Shown here: positions 8,601-16,673 of the stretch, one piece after another
Layout of the letters: each line of letters starts with the position of its first letter
Numbering within the stretch: position 1 is the stretch's first letter
Assembly (NCBI GenBank): GCA_030849805.1
Contig: JASANZ010001851.1
Location: forward strand, 1 to 19,554
Direction of reading: 5' to 3'
Length of the DNA: 19,554 nt
Origin: Sergeia podlipaevii
Lineage: Eukaryota > Euglenozoa > Kinetoplastea > Trypanosomatida > Trypanosomatidae
The notes under the pieces: model-generated
Databases searched by the model: none
Told to the model about the DNA's origin: nothing
The model's input: only the letters and a program-made list of their open reading frames with translations
Translations under genes and position numbers: made by a program

Positions 8601-11600
8601 TCCACCGCCTCCTCACCCTCCATGATGTCGCTCCTATTGCTGCCGTTGTTGTTGCTTCCGCTGCTGTCACATTGGCAAAACCTCTGTGAAGATGAAGCAT
8701 GAGTCCTCGAAGTCCGCAGTGACGGTGTTCCCAGTCGCACCACGCGCTCTTCAATCCTCTTTTCTCTCCTCACCACAACCTCGCTTTCCACCGTCTTCAT
8801 GATCGAGCTCATCATCGCGTGTGTGGTCAGCAGCACCGTCCTGTCCTCTCCAGCGTCTCGCCACCTCTGCAGCAACTCCAATGTTTCACGCACGCCACGA
8901 TAATCTTTTCCTTTGCGTTTGGGAGTATCCAGTGCAAAAACGGTGATGGGTGCCTCCTCGCAAGCACGAGTCGCACACTTGCCTAGCTCGCGAGCCCATT
9001 GATAGAGTAAAGCCCGAGGCACACATATCACCGTGTGCACCGCACCTACACGGCATGAACGCGTATGAGCAGTGGCTAACAAAGGGGGGATATCAGATGA
9101 TGGTGGTGGCGGTCGAGGCAGAGTGGTGGGGGAAGCAGGAGTCAAGACTGACGAAGAAAGACACGTGCGACGGTACAGCCAGAGCGTGAGCAGGAATGCG
9201 GCGACAATGAGAGTCTTGCCAAGCCCCGCTGCATGAGCGAGCACACACCCCCGAGAGAGATCCTTCTCTCCCCCACTGCTACGTCTTCCTCTTCCTTCAT
9301 GAATATTGTCTTGTCCCTCGCCCTCTGGAGCGCTACCTTTATGAATTCCCTCGCCCCACTTTTCCTCTCCCTCCACCCCCACCTCTTCCCTTTGAGTAAA
9401 GAGAGCAAGGGGATCTAACAACTCAAAAGAAGAAGAAGAACTGCAGGCAATATCATCATCACCGTCTACAGCGACATCACCCTCGCCTTTCAGCTGCAGC
9501 GCAGAGCGAGCAATCCTGGAAGACCCTGCTTTCAATTTGTCCCCACTGTTGCGACCTGCACGTAACTTTTCCTCGGCCAGAGCCATTGCCCCCGCCCTCC
9601 TTGCCTTTCTCTGCCTTGTACGAGCACCAGCACCAACATGAACCGCCGCTGCTGCAGGCCCTTCTACGTTAACATCAGATGCATCGCCGCTATCGCAGTC
9701 AATGAGATGCTGCCAAATAAAGCGCATAGCATCCCACTGATGCCTACGCAGCAGTCGAGCCACCTCTACTCTGGCAAAGAAGGACATCGCTGACGTGTCG
9801 TGTCGATTGGGGTTGAGCAAGCGCGAGGTGGCGGTGGTAAAACTAGAGTCCAACTTGTAGCCACCACCCTCCACCTGAGACTGCTGCCGATGTGGCCCCA
9901 ACAGCTCCCTAGCAACGCAGCGGCGGGGTTGCCTCTCCTTGACTTGTCTCGGCGGCTGCATCAGCGTCGCAGGATTCTGCATTTTCTTTCTCTCACGACT
10001 CCTCATAGCGATGTCGCTATCAGTAGCGGTTGTTTCACTCGTTGAAGGCACCACAGCTGCATTCAATCGAGAAGGTTGCACAGCAAGTGAGGGTGGGAAA
10101 TGATATGTTGAGCACCGGGAGCGTAATATAGGATCGAGCCTCCGACCTCGCGTGTCCACTCGTCGACGCTGCCGCTGCTGTTGCCGCTGTGTAGTGGAAG
10201 ATGAAAGACCATCATGAGTGGTGATGGCTTTAACGGACTCAGCAGCAGTATGCCAACCGTGTCTCTCCATCTCACCAAGTAGTGAAGAGTAAACATCGCT
10301 GTGCTGCGACACCGGTCCCGCTTCCTGGCTGCTGTGATGGTAGGAACCATCTGGAGAGGGACACAGAGGATGCTGAGTAGGGATGAGAACCAATTGGCTC
10401 TGAGTACCAAACCAATTGACTAAGTCTTGCTTCGGCGTCGCAGCAGCGTCTGTGGTGATACGGTGAGGGCCTCCCTTCTCTTTCACATCGCTGGCGTCTG
10501 CATCCTCCTGCTTGATGCGAGACACAGCCTCGCCATTCTTGAGCTTCCGTCGTGAGCCCGCCATGCGTTCCGGACATGCACGCTGTAGCGCTTCGATCGT
10601 ATTTCGCGGAGACAGCACTGTCGTCGAGGCGTTGCTCACCCTGCTAGGTCGCTGATATTGCGACACCCCCGTCTCTGCTGTTGCTGCTGCTTCTATCTCC
10701 CCCTCCTTCTCGCATTCCGTATGAAAAGAAAAGTGGTTCCCATACCCTGCGCTACCTTCAGCTCGCGCGTCTTCCTGACCAGTTGCTGGCTTAATTGCAA
10801 GTTGCAAGAAGGACTGTAGGGTAACATCCTCCTCGTCGTCCTCCTGGCTCTCCAAGATGTGATGTTGCTCGAAAGGCGGTCGTCGGCCGGCGCCGCAGTC
10901 CTCTCCCTGTTCTGGCGCTTGCGTAGCTGCTCCTCTACGCGCACGTGGCAACAGCTCTATAGACATCCTCTCCTCCTCTTCTTTCCCTTCATGCATGTGC
11001 GTGTGAGTCTCCTGGCGATCTTGCCGCAAGATCTGACTGGGGTCGTCTCTCGTACTTTCACGCATCGCTTCGACTTTATCAAACGCATTTGTAGTAGTCC
11101 CTGAGATATCGCCAGCAGTGGCGGCAGTAATGCTTGACGCAGGTACTTTGAGCCCCAACACATCGTTCAGATACCGCACGAGAGTCTCAGCGGCGTCCGC
11201 AGAGGTCTGTTGCTTCCTTCTTCGTTTTCTATCCGCAGGAGCACCATCATCACCACCGCCACTTCTACCCTGCGGTGGTATCTTCCCTGACTGCTGCTGC
11301 TGCAGCATGAGTTCTGAAACTGTTCCATTCGCAAAAGATACTGAAGGACTCGCAGCTACCTTACACCTGAGAGAAGATGTAGAGGAAGAACAAGAAGAGG
11401 AGGAGGAACGCGGCGACAATAACAATAATGGGTTCGCGGGGTGATGACGATGGGGGCAATGCGCGCTGCTGCTGACCGTTCGCGGCCGTTTTGATGAAAA
11501 GAGTGTGTGGGCAACTGCCACAGTATCACCACCGCAGCTGTCTCTGGTGTTCCCAGTACGTCGTCTGCGCGGTAGAGCAGTCCTACTGGCGGAGTAGCCC

Positions 11601-13594
11601 AGATTCGCTTCATCGTGCTCCGCCACAAGCACCTGTGACAGCGGTGGAGAGAGCGTCTTCAAGTCTGGCTGTGGGGACACTTCAAAGCGATGATAGTGGT
11701 GGTGGCTGTGGCGACAATGTCGATCTTTGTCATGAAGATGAGAATGGATATTGCTTTCTCTGCTTTCAAGCTTGTTATCAAACTGTTCTAGCACGTCACT
11801 GCTGACCACGCGAAGAGGTGTCATCGTACTCCACCGCGCTGCTTTCCCTGATTTAGAAGCCCCGTTAGCAGCCGCACTGGTTGTCTCCTCAGCATCGTCC
11901 GTATAGTAGCCCGCAGCTTTTTGTCTTTTGACATGAGACGAGTTGGCACCTTCTCCGCGGTCACCAGAGCGCCGGACAAGCAACAGAGGCTCATCCTCTT
12001 CACAAGGCGTGAGTGGGGTTGCATTCGGGGGGCTTTCCTGCGACTCCACGACGCCATCATAATTGCCCTGAGCATCATCACTATGACGTAGCGGCGGCGG
12101 CGTGCTTGGAAATATATTTGTTGTTGGTGCCTCAACAGCTAAAGAAAGAGAAGCGGCCACTACTCGCATACCACTGCTTCGAACTGCGCTGTGCTGCTCA
12201 ATAATTGCACGTACAGCGTCATCGGTGGGGCGCCAGTATTCTTTTATGCGGTCACTAGTATCACCATCACCACCTCCGCTGGCATTACTGATTGACATGT
12301 CCTTATCAATTGGCTTCGCTATTGGTGAGCAAGCGAGCCGTCCGGCGTCATCGAAGTCGCGATTTGCATGCTGGTGCGCAAGTGCGCTATCGCCACCACC
12401 TTCCGCTTCGCTAGCTACATCGCTTTTATCGAACTTTCTGCCAGTTGCTTCCTTGGATGTGTCTGTGAGACGAGCATCGCTCGGCTCTATCGTTTCCTCC
12501 CGTATATCCTTTATCATCGCTAGCTGCTGTTGCCGCTGTGACGACCCAGTTCTTTTGAAAAACGCGTGCACAAGCCACCTCACGCGTGACTCCCGCAACT
12601 CCTCTGGTATAGTACAAAGTAGAGGAATAGAATGAGGAGGGAGAAGAGGAAGCGACGGCAACTTACGGGGCCACACCGCACGCACATACACCTGAAGGCG
12701 CAACTGCAGCTGGGAGTCCGTTATCTCCTCTCCAACCCCGAGACGTCCTCCAGCACCAAAAGAGAGCGTGAGCAGCGGCTCCCTCCCGTCACTCACCGCA
12801 CTGTCACTGGAGCGACTGCCAGATGAAGGTAGGGAAAGAAGAGGGTGGAAAGGAAAGGACTCAGAGCAGCCCTTCTTGGCGATGCGACGCCCATCCACGC
12901 ATGTGCCATTGAGGCTTCCCAAGTCGCGCACATACATCTCACAGAGACCGTACGAGGATGCATGAGAGGTGAAAGACGCTAACGCTGTAGACGAGTTGCC
13001 GTTACCGCCTATCCCATGTGTATCTTCAAGGACTGAGGTTAACGGGGTAAGACGCAGACACAGCACGCAGTGATTTCGCGAGAGCAACGGCCCTCGAGAA
13101 AGCTTCATATCTATAATCGCATCGCAATGCGCGGGGTCACGCCCAATAACCAACTCCAAAAGCCTCTCTCGTTTCTTATGCAAACTTGCACGTGTACCAT
13201 GATTCGAAGTACTAACAGTGGCATTGCTATCCTTGCTACTATCACAATAGCTGCCACTGTAATGGGCATTTTCCTCTCTTTGTTCTTCACCCTCCTCCTC
13301 TTCTTCATTGCTGCACTTGTCTAAAGCTTCCGCTATCATAAAGCGAGCTACAATGCCACCCCCTCTGCACCCATCCACCTCCACCGGCTTCAGCACAGTG
13401 GGTGAGACGCACTCGTAAGGCCTGTCTTCACTACTGGCTGATCTGCCTGCTCTTACCGTGTCGTGCTGGTCAGTACTACCGTTGATTGAGCATCCCTGCT
13501 GCTGCTTCGTGGCAGCGCGCTTCTTCGAAGTCTTTATGCCCCCCTGAGCTGCAAGCTGCTGAACATTATAGGATGTGGTCAGTGTGACCTCCAT
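5609..13594 (-). CDS. FHA-domain SNF2/ATRX-like helicase-family protein (2661 aa)
   Basis: The frame stays open to a GTG at 13795, but the first ATG after the predicted splice AG (13668-13669) is at 13592-13594. An FHA domain, which binds phosphothreonine, lies at about 146-306: GR at 151-152, LSRNH at 171-175, DLGSLNGT at 224-231, with long inserts. Residues 310-1440 look disordered, with Ser and His clusters. The SNF2 ATPase follows: motif I GCVLAHAAGLGKT (Lys1460), like the ATRX subfamily; motif Ia VICVPRALLYQW; motif II DEAG at 1838-1841 after an acidic, His-rich insert; WKLKG before motif IV VVVCSHS at about 2237; motif V GSPGFDLHGADRLILLD at about 2316-2332; and motif VI IGRMFCIHA at 2356-2364. 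Motif III reads VALLDDD instead of LTGTP, and Cys2361 replaces the second motif VI arginine. A role in nuclear chromatin remodelling or DNA repair is likely from the family; ATPase activity is doubtful. Length is unusual even for this family. Confidence 0.9.
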   Translation of the reverse strand: MEVTLTTSYNVQQLAAQGGIKTSKKRAATKQQQGCSINGSTDQHDTVRAGRSASSEDRPYECVSPTVLKPVEVDGCRGGGIVARFMIAEALDKCSNEEEEEGEEQREENAHYSGSYCDSSKDSNATVSTSNHGTRASLHKKRERLLELVIGRDPAHCDAIIDMKLSRGPLLSRNHCVLCLRLTPLTSVLEDTHGIGGNGNSSTALASFTSHASSYGLCEMYVRDLGSLNGTCVDGRRIAKKGCSESFPFHPLLSLPSSGSRSSDSAVSDGREPLLTLSFGAGGRLGVGEEITDSQLQLRLQVYVRAVWPRKLPSLPLLPPHSIPLLCTIPEELRESRVRWLVHAFFKRTGSSQRQQQLAMIKDIREETIEPSDARLTDTSKEATGRKFDKSDVASEAEGGGDSALAHQHANRDFDDAGRLACSPIAKPIDKDMSISNASGGGDGDTSDRIKEYWRPTDDAVRAIIEQHSAVRSSGMRVVAASLSLAVEAPTTNIFPSTPPPLRHSDDAQGNYDGVVESQESPPNATPLTPCEEDEPLLLVRRSGDRGEGANSSHVKRQKAAGYYTDDAEETTSAAANGASKSGKAARWSTMTPLRVVSSDVLEQFDNKLESRESNIHSHLHDKDRHCRHSHHHYHRFEVSPQPDLKTLSPPLSQVLVAEHDEANLGYSASRTALPRRRRTGNTRDSCGGDTVAVAHTLFSSKRPRTVSSSAHCPHRHHPANPLLLLSPRSSSSSCSSSTSSLRCKVAASPSVSFANGTVSELMLQQQQSGKIPPQGRSGGGDDGAPADRKRRRKQQTSADAAETLVRYLNDVLGLKVPASSITAATAGDISGTTTNAFDKVEAMRESTRDDPSQILRQDRQETHTHMHEGKEEEERMSIELLPRARRGAATQAPEQGEDCGAGRRPPFEQHHILESQEDDEEDVTLQSFLQLAIKPATGQEDARAEGSAGYGNHFSFHTECEKEGEIEAAATAETGVSQYQRPSRVSNASTTVLSPRNTIEALQRACPERMAGSRRKLKNGEAVSRIKQEDADASDVKEKGGPHRITTDAAATPKQDLVNWFGTQSQLVLIPTQHPLCPSPDGSYHHSSQEAGPVSQHSDVYSSLLGEMERHGWHTAAESVKAITTHDGLSSSTTQRQQQRQRRRVDTRGRRLDPILRSRCSTYHFPPSLAVQPSRLNAAVVPSTSETTATDSDIAMRSRERKKMQNPATLMQPPRQVKERQPRRCVARELLGPHRQQSQVEGGGYKLDSSFTTATSRLLNPNRHDTSAMSFFARVEVARLLRRHQWDAMRFIWQHLIDCDSGDASDVNVEGPAAAAVHVGAGARTRQRKARRAGAMALAEEKLRAGRNSGDKLKAGSSRIARSALQLKGEGDVAVDGDDDIACSSSSSFELLDPLALFTQREEVGVEGEEKWGEGIHKGSAPEGEGQDNIHEGRGRRSSGGEKDLSRGCVLAHAAGLGKTLIVAAFLLTLWLYRRTCLSSSVLTPASPTTLPRPPPPSSDIPPLLATAHTRSCRVGAVHTVICVPRALLYQWARELGKCATRACEEAPITVFALDTPKRKGKDYRGVRETLELLQRWRDAGEDRTVLLTTHAMMSSIMKTVESEVVVRREKRIEERVVRLGTPSLRTSRTHASSSQRFCQCDSSGSNNNGSNRSDIMEGEEAVEDDEEEKDVMKDTKHHPSPRHHCHHHSKGLRHSTTKRRANEEESYWAEEESSDGDSSSDAVGGRSDVEGVVADGQALLPQREEEALLGDDALLGEIDDMEDPPASGIAALMSRRKRGSTSIEEEIAMDSTCATPALRTRGSMKKVEGRELHLNQEYRAASREILLSHTTLLIVDEAGRMRHSRTSLSTVLEAFPQEVMRVALLDDDAELLLKGAGFASLFTPEAPSSSTVNNISSLVRRQCRDVLYAVLHFASPCLWRSRANLTTMLSSTSRSRKGGVPFSTAGNGVIVNSCSMANDRASGAMILLPSRTVVHSSSLFSTSAEVDIRMHEERYRRLAPLRQTLHVRVYEDVLDDLPHLIETCLVFDMSPSQCSMFRELVHCCCGASADVNEFSPSPSPSGSAAIPASAAAAVAPIDIFSSQAFASRVLMLTTHSELVRDWLRLQGVDASWTTHDIDVYEGRRSHRRTGVAATARGRQLDGGSVRWALPSLLIPSIFSSCLVSIHCGAGRPVHGDPSSHASSSDDEDNSDHDHSSNSSSLAPRQHPLETLEHAWKLKGVYLLLHAALSCGEKVVVCSHSVKSLVLIGALLQCSSGTGNCSTPSESCGCVDGEDFVLMSATLTSARVEELCGRFNDKASSLCIVLLPLLPGSGSPGFDLHGADRLILLDIGDNSAKGSGVGTQGEPSPLELRAIGRMFCIHADNNAADEEDERRGGESKEKVNAQGEFHSASRCYASSSSASTPAAAGARRTVYVNRVLANEPLELLTICAEAVADDGGALLRADMNVCGFTSHACSATALIARQLPREMARKRRLALGHTTGHPHKKRARETLPRNSFGGALLRHRAGSLSVSRSISPVPGQLQERTCGLPRLPSRSERSLTSPSTLSPLPPPNTTTIPSAAAPPRSATSCMMQYVSLTEVRRKGRVKALVQQQEQRRHEGGGAEVDPSGAKKDSRAGYAVEDEGETAASADPVVRVLCESKLDFLAGCFREYRVLSR

Positions 13595-14224
13595 AACTAG
13601 CGCAAAACAAAAGTAAAAAAAAAGCTTTATTTTTGTTATGCAAAAAGGTTCCAGGTGTTGCAGATTTCTTGGCATACGCGCAAAAAGAGACAAGAGAGAG
13701 AGAGAGAGAGAAAAAAACGTTATGATAAAGAAGAAGCGAAAAAGAAAGAAAGTAATGACAAATGCACTGCGTTGATGAAACTCTTGCTTTGACACACCTT
13801 ATTGCGTTGCCTCCATGAGGTAGGCACGCCTAAGTCGGTAAAAAAAAAAAAAGTTGTCCGGCTTTATGTTATGATTTCATCGGTTTTCCTTTTCTCTCTC
13901 CCCCTTGTATATCTATATATATGTATCTCAAAGAAAGTGTGTGAAGATTGTGTCTTTATTAAACAGCAATAACAATAACAAAATTACTTCGCGCAGGTCC
14001 TTGCGTGTCCCAGTAATGAATGAGTCAAATTAGTCGATAGGTACCTATGTACAGTGTAGGCAGGATACGTCCTTTTGAAGACATCTTTTTTTTCCCCCTC
14101 TCTCTCTCCTCCTCTTTTGGCTCTGCGTCTCCCTATTTTAATAGAAAACAAACAAAGAAAGAGATAGAGAGAGAAAGCAGTAATGAAAAAAAAAAAGAAC
14201 TGACAAATGCCACGAGTTCACCCT
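13595..14224. other. Intergenic spacer, 630 bp
   Basis: It lies between the stop of the CX9C protein gene and the start of the FHA-SNF2 gene. It contains the GA tract at about 13692-13711, a poly-A run at 13840-13852, an AT repeat near 13910-13922, T/C-rich runs at 14086-14117 and GA/A runs at 14155-14197. No coding frame is credible. Confidence 0.75.
13668..13720 (-). promoter_or_regulatory. Predicted trans-splice acceptor for the FHA-SNF2 gene
   Basis: The sense strand has a run of T and CT repeats (plus-strand 13681-13718), with the first AG at 13668-13669. An in-frame ATG at 13675 lies between the tract and this AG and would be removed. The next in-frame ATG, at 13594, would be used, with a 5' UTR of about 73 nt. 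This decides the start I chose. Confidence 0.65.
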
Positions 14225-14971
14225 CTAACGACGACTGCGATCCTCCCTCTTCTCCATCCCATCCAAGTCTGGGGGTACAATGTAGTATCCCTTCTCCATC
14301 TCTGATCTGTTCTTCAAGAAGGTCTGATGTTGCTCCTCCGTTGTCGTGACAAACCTAAGGTAGTCCTGTCGCTTGTTTTCATCACGCGACAACTCATAAA
14401 GCTGATACTCTTCAGCATCACCAAATCGCGCGATCGAGCGCCAATAGCGGTTCCACATGTGGTTCAGCCCACACCACAACACCTCTTGGTATTTGCGACC
14501 ACACGTGGGCTCTGCTGACTTGGTTTCACCCTCCTTGTTCTCCCGCAAGCATTCGAACAGCTTATCACGCTGAACGGTGCAATGCGGTTCAATTACGGCG
14601 TTCTCCATCACCAACTCCTGATTCTTCTGAGACCCCATGCATCCGACATATGCATTGTGAGTAGGCCGGCAGAGCTTCTCATTGGCTTTGTTCTTGGTGT
14701 TTACCTCAAAGGTACCGCTGCTGAGGTCGCGGTTGATTAAATGCCTTTCGTCTAGGCACGCAGTGTAATTGTCGAGCTCTCTGTAGCAGACATACCCGTT
14801 TAGGTTCTGCCGAATCATAAAACGAATGTGCTCCTCCTCCACGATGTGGTCCTTGTCTTGACCTCGGTTGGCGATTTCTCTATCTTGCTCCGCTTTCCAC
14901 TGCTGAAACAGATCTAATGAAAACTGAGACGGCGCGCCACTGAGTTTGGTACGCCACGGATTGGAGGACAT
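14225..14971 (-). CDS. Four-CX9C (double CHCH) protein, probably mitochondrial intermembrane space (248 aa)
   Basis: The frame opens with TTG at 14977, but the ATG at 14969-14971 follows a textbook acceptor, giving a protein that begins MSSNPWRTKL. Four cysteine pairs share identical spacing: C62-C72, C101-C111, C131-C141 and C157-C167, each CX9C. Such pairs form helix-hairpin (CHCH) folds joined by disulfides and are typical of proteins imported to the mitochondrial intermembrane space by the MIA pathway; this is family knowledge. No cleavable presequence or membrane segment is seen, which fits that route. Linkers between pairs are 28, 19 and 15 residues, and the C-terminal 80 residues are charged and helical. 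Human NDUFA8 of complex I also has four CX9C motifs, so a complex I or other respiratory-chain subunit is possible, but this protein is longer and I see no further identity. The exact complex is undetermined. Confidence 0.92.
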   Translation of the reverse strand: MSSNPWRTKLSGAPSQFSLDLFQQWKAEQDREIANRGQDKDHIVEEEHIRFMIRQNLNGYVCYRELDNYTACLDERHLINRDLSSGTFEVNTKNKANEKLCRPTHNAYVGCMGSQKNQELVMENAVIEPHCTVQRDKLFECLRENKEGETKSAEPTCGRKYQEVLWCGLNHMWNRYWRSIARFGDAEEYQLYELSRDENKRQDYLRFVTTTEEQHQTFLKNRSEMEKGYYIVPPDLDGMEKREDRSRR

Positions 14972-16160
14972 GACCAAAAAGATTATTTTTGCTATAGAAA
15001 AAAAAAAGAAGGAAGAGAAATTATAAGTCCCCCTCTGCTTGATGTGTGCGTAAGATTAAATATATAATAATAATAATGCTACCACTCTGTTAGTGATAAA
15101 GTATGGTGTACGCTAGCTTTTAGACTTTTTTTTTGCCATTCAACGGTTTGCTGTAGTGACAAGGGAAAAACAATAGGACTACAGAAAATGCTTATGGAAA
15201 AATAAAAATGAAAGGAAACTTATAATGCGTGCATTGTATATAAAACATCATCAAGTTAATCCAGCTGATTTTTCCCAGCAGTGTACACAAGTCAAAGTGC
15301 TTAGCGCTTCCCTCAAGAAAATAAAGCAAGTGTTTCCTTTTAAATATGAAATAACATGTATTGCTGATCGTGCTTATGCATGATCCTTTAAAAAACAATA
15401 AAAAAGAAAAGATGGTGTGTCCTCATCCAAACAGGTCCTGACCGCTGTCTTGCCACCATTCGCATTCAAACTCGGCGCAATATCTCACGAAACTAAAAGC
15501 TAATAAACTGAACAAAAAAAAAAAGTGAAACATTCTTTTCGAAATTTTTCAAAAAAAAAAAAATGCTCCGCATTTCTTCGTTCTTTCACTTACTTACTCG
15601 CAGCCCTTTCATAAAGCGCAAGTTTGTACTCGGAGTGTGGCAGCGCCACAGACAGTACAGGAGAATACTTCGGAAGTGCCTTCAGATCTTCTCATTTCAT
15701 TTCATGCCTTGTATTATTTCCTTCCTTGTATTATTATTTTTTTTGCTTTTGTTGATGTGTATTCATACTTCGGGAGTTTGTCTCTCTCTCCCCCTTCATG
15801 TTGATGATTTTTCAAAAATGAAGATACAACCGAGAAGGGAGAAAAAGAAAGAGATGTTAATCCTATCAAAAAGAAAGGAAAGCACAGGGCGACAAACAAG
15901 CAAGCAAAAAAGAAGACAAATAAAGAAAACAATAGAGAACAAAAAAAAAAAAAGAAAGGAGAGAAGAGAGACGCGAGGATACTGCAAAGTAGGAGATGGG
16001 GGATGAGTCACCCTCTCTTTTCTCGCCGCAAACAGTCTTCCCCCTCCCCCCTCATTGTTATCTCCCTCCGACGTAAATAAACATAGGGTGTATCTTCTCT
16101 TCTAAAGAAAAAAAAAATACCTTACAAAAAGGGGAAAGAGGACTGAACATAGAAGCGTGC
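14972..16160. other. Intergenic spacer, 1189 bp, the longest in the window
   Basis: It lies between the stop of eS21 copy 1 and the start of the four-CX9C gene. It is AT-rich with many poly-A and poly-T runs. A minus-strand frame of 68 codons at 15192-15398 has no ATG at its head. A plus-strand frame at 15563-16006 becomes Lys/Arg-rich translation of purine repeats and runs against the transcription direction. Neither is called. Most of the span is probably the eS21 3' UTR plus the splice region of the next gene. Confidence 0.7.
14992..15022 (-). promoter_or_regulatory. Predicted trans-splice acceptor for the four-CX9C gene
   Basis: The sense strand shows a T/C tract of about 25 bases (plus-strand 14996-15020) ending in CTATAG, with AG at 14992-14993. 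The 5' UTR would be about 20 nt before the ATG at 14971. It is the cleanest acceptor in the window. Confidence 0.75.
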
Positions 16161-16673
16161 TTAGTGCTTCTTGACGGGAGCGCTCTTGCGGGGAGCCTGG
16201 GACTTCGCAGCCTGGGGTTTGGCACCCTTGGCGGCAGCCTGGGGCTTGGCACCCTTGGCGGCGGCCTGAGGCTTGGCACCCTTCTGACCCTGAGGCTTGG
16301 CACCCTTGGCAGCAGCCTGAGGCTTGACACCCTTCTGGGTAGCCTTGGCGCCACGCTGGGGAGCGGCAGCCTTGGGAGCCTTCTTCTTCTTGTTCACCTT
16401 CTTCGGCTTGGCGGACTTGATGCGGATGATGCCGCGCTCGATGGCAAGGTGGTTGATGGCGTGGTCGGCCTCACCCTGGGCACGGAGGTAGCCGGTGATG
16501 CAGAAGGTGGTGGTGGTACCATCGATCACGCCGTTGGCGTCCACGTTCGCGATGGCGATCTGGACGGAGGAGTAGTCGTAGGACGAGATGAGAGTGCCGG
16601 TGGCGTGGCACTTGCGGGGGATGTAGAGATCCACGTTCGTGCCCTCCTCGTTAAAGGTACCAATGGTGGCCAT
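16161..16673 (-). CDS. RPS21: 40S ribosomal protein eS21, copy 1 (170 aa)
   Basis: Residues 12-90 match eS21 of the small ribosomal subunit, with the hallmark VDLYIPRKC near the start (14-22), a central TFCITGYLRAQGEAD stretch and a GIIR ending (81-84). eS21 sits on the 40S solvent side and takes part in small-subunit maturation (family knowledge). The usual protein is about 80-90 residues; here a basic tail adds about 80 more, first KPKKVNKKKKAP, then repeats of KGxKPQ followed by AAA or GQ, ending KSAPVKKH. The open frame continues upstream of the ATG but without another ATG, and the splice AG at 16721-16722 leaves the ATG at 16673 first. It is the second eS21 in the transcription order. 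Codons are GC-rich and strongly biased, as expected for a highly expressed gene. Nearly identical to copy 2 except in the tail. Confidence 0.97.
   Translation of the reverse strand: MATIGTFNEEGTNVDLYIPRKCHATGTLISSYDYSSVQIAIANVDANGVIDGTTTTFCITGYLRAQGEADHAINHLAIERGIIRIKSAKPKKVNKKKKAPKAAAPQRGAKATQKGVKPQAAAKGAKPQGQKGAKPQAAAKGAKPQAAAKGAKPQAAKSQAPRKSAPVKKH

Noticed and set aside
13595..13795. The N-terminal 67-residue extension of the FHA-SNF2 frame back to GTG
   Set aside because: GTG starts are not expected in nuclear eukaryotic genes, the stretch translates the pyrimidine tract, and the predicted AG lies inside it.
15192..15398. A 68-codon minus-strand frame in the longest spacer
   Set aside because: It starts at TTG, is rich in Phe/Ile/Tyr as expected from AT-rich DNA, and has no acceptor directly before an ATG.
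15563..16006. A 147-codon plus-strand open frame starting at ATG
   Set aside because: It runs against the direction of all other genes, has no acceptor that fits, and its second half is Lys/Arg-rich translation of purine repeats.
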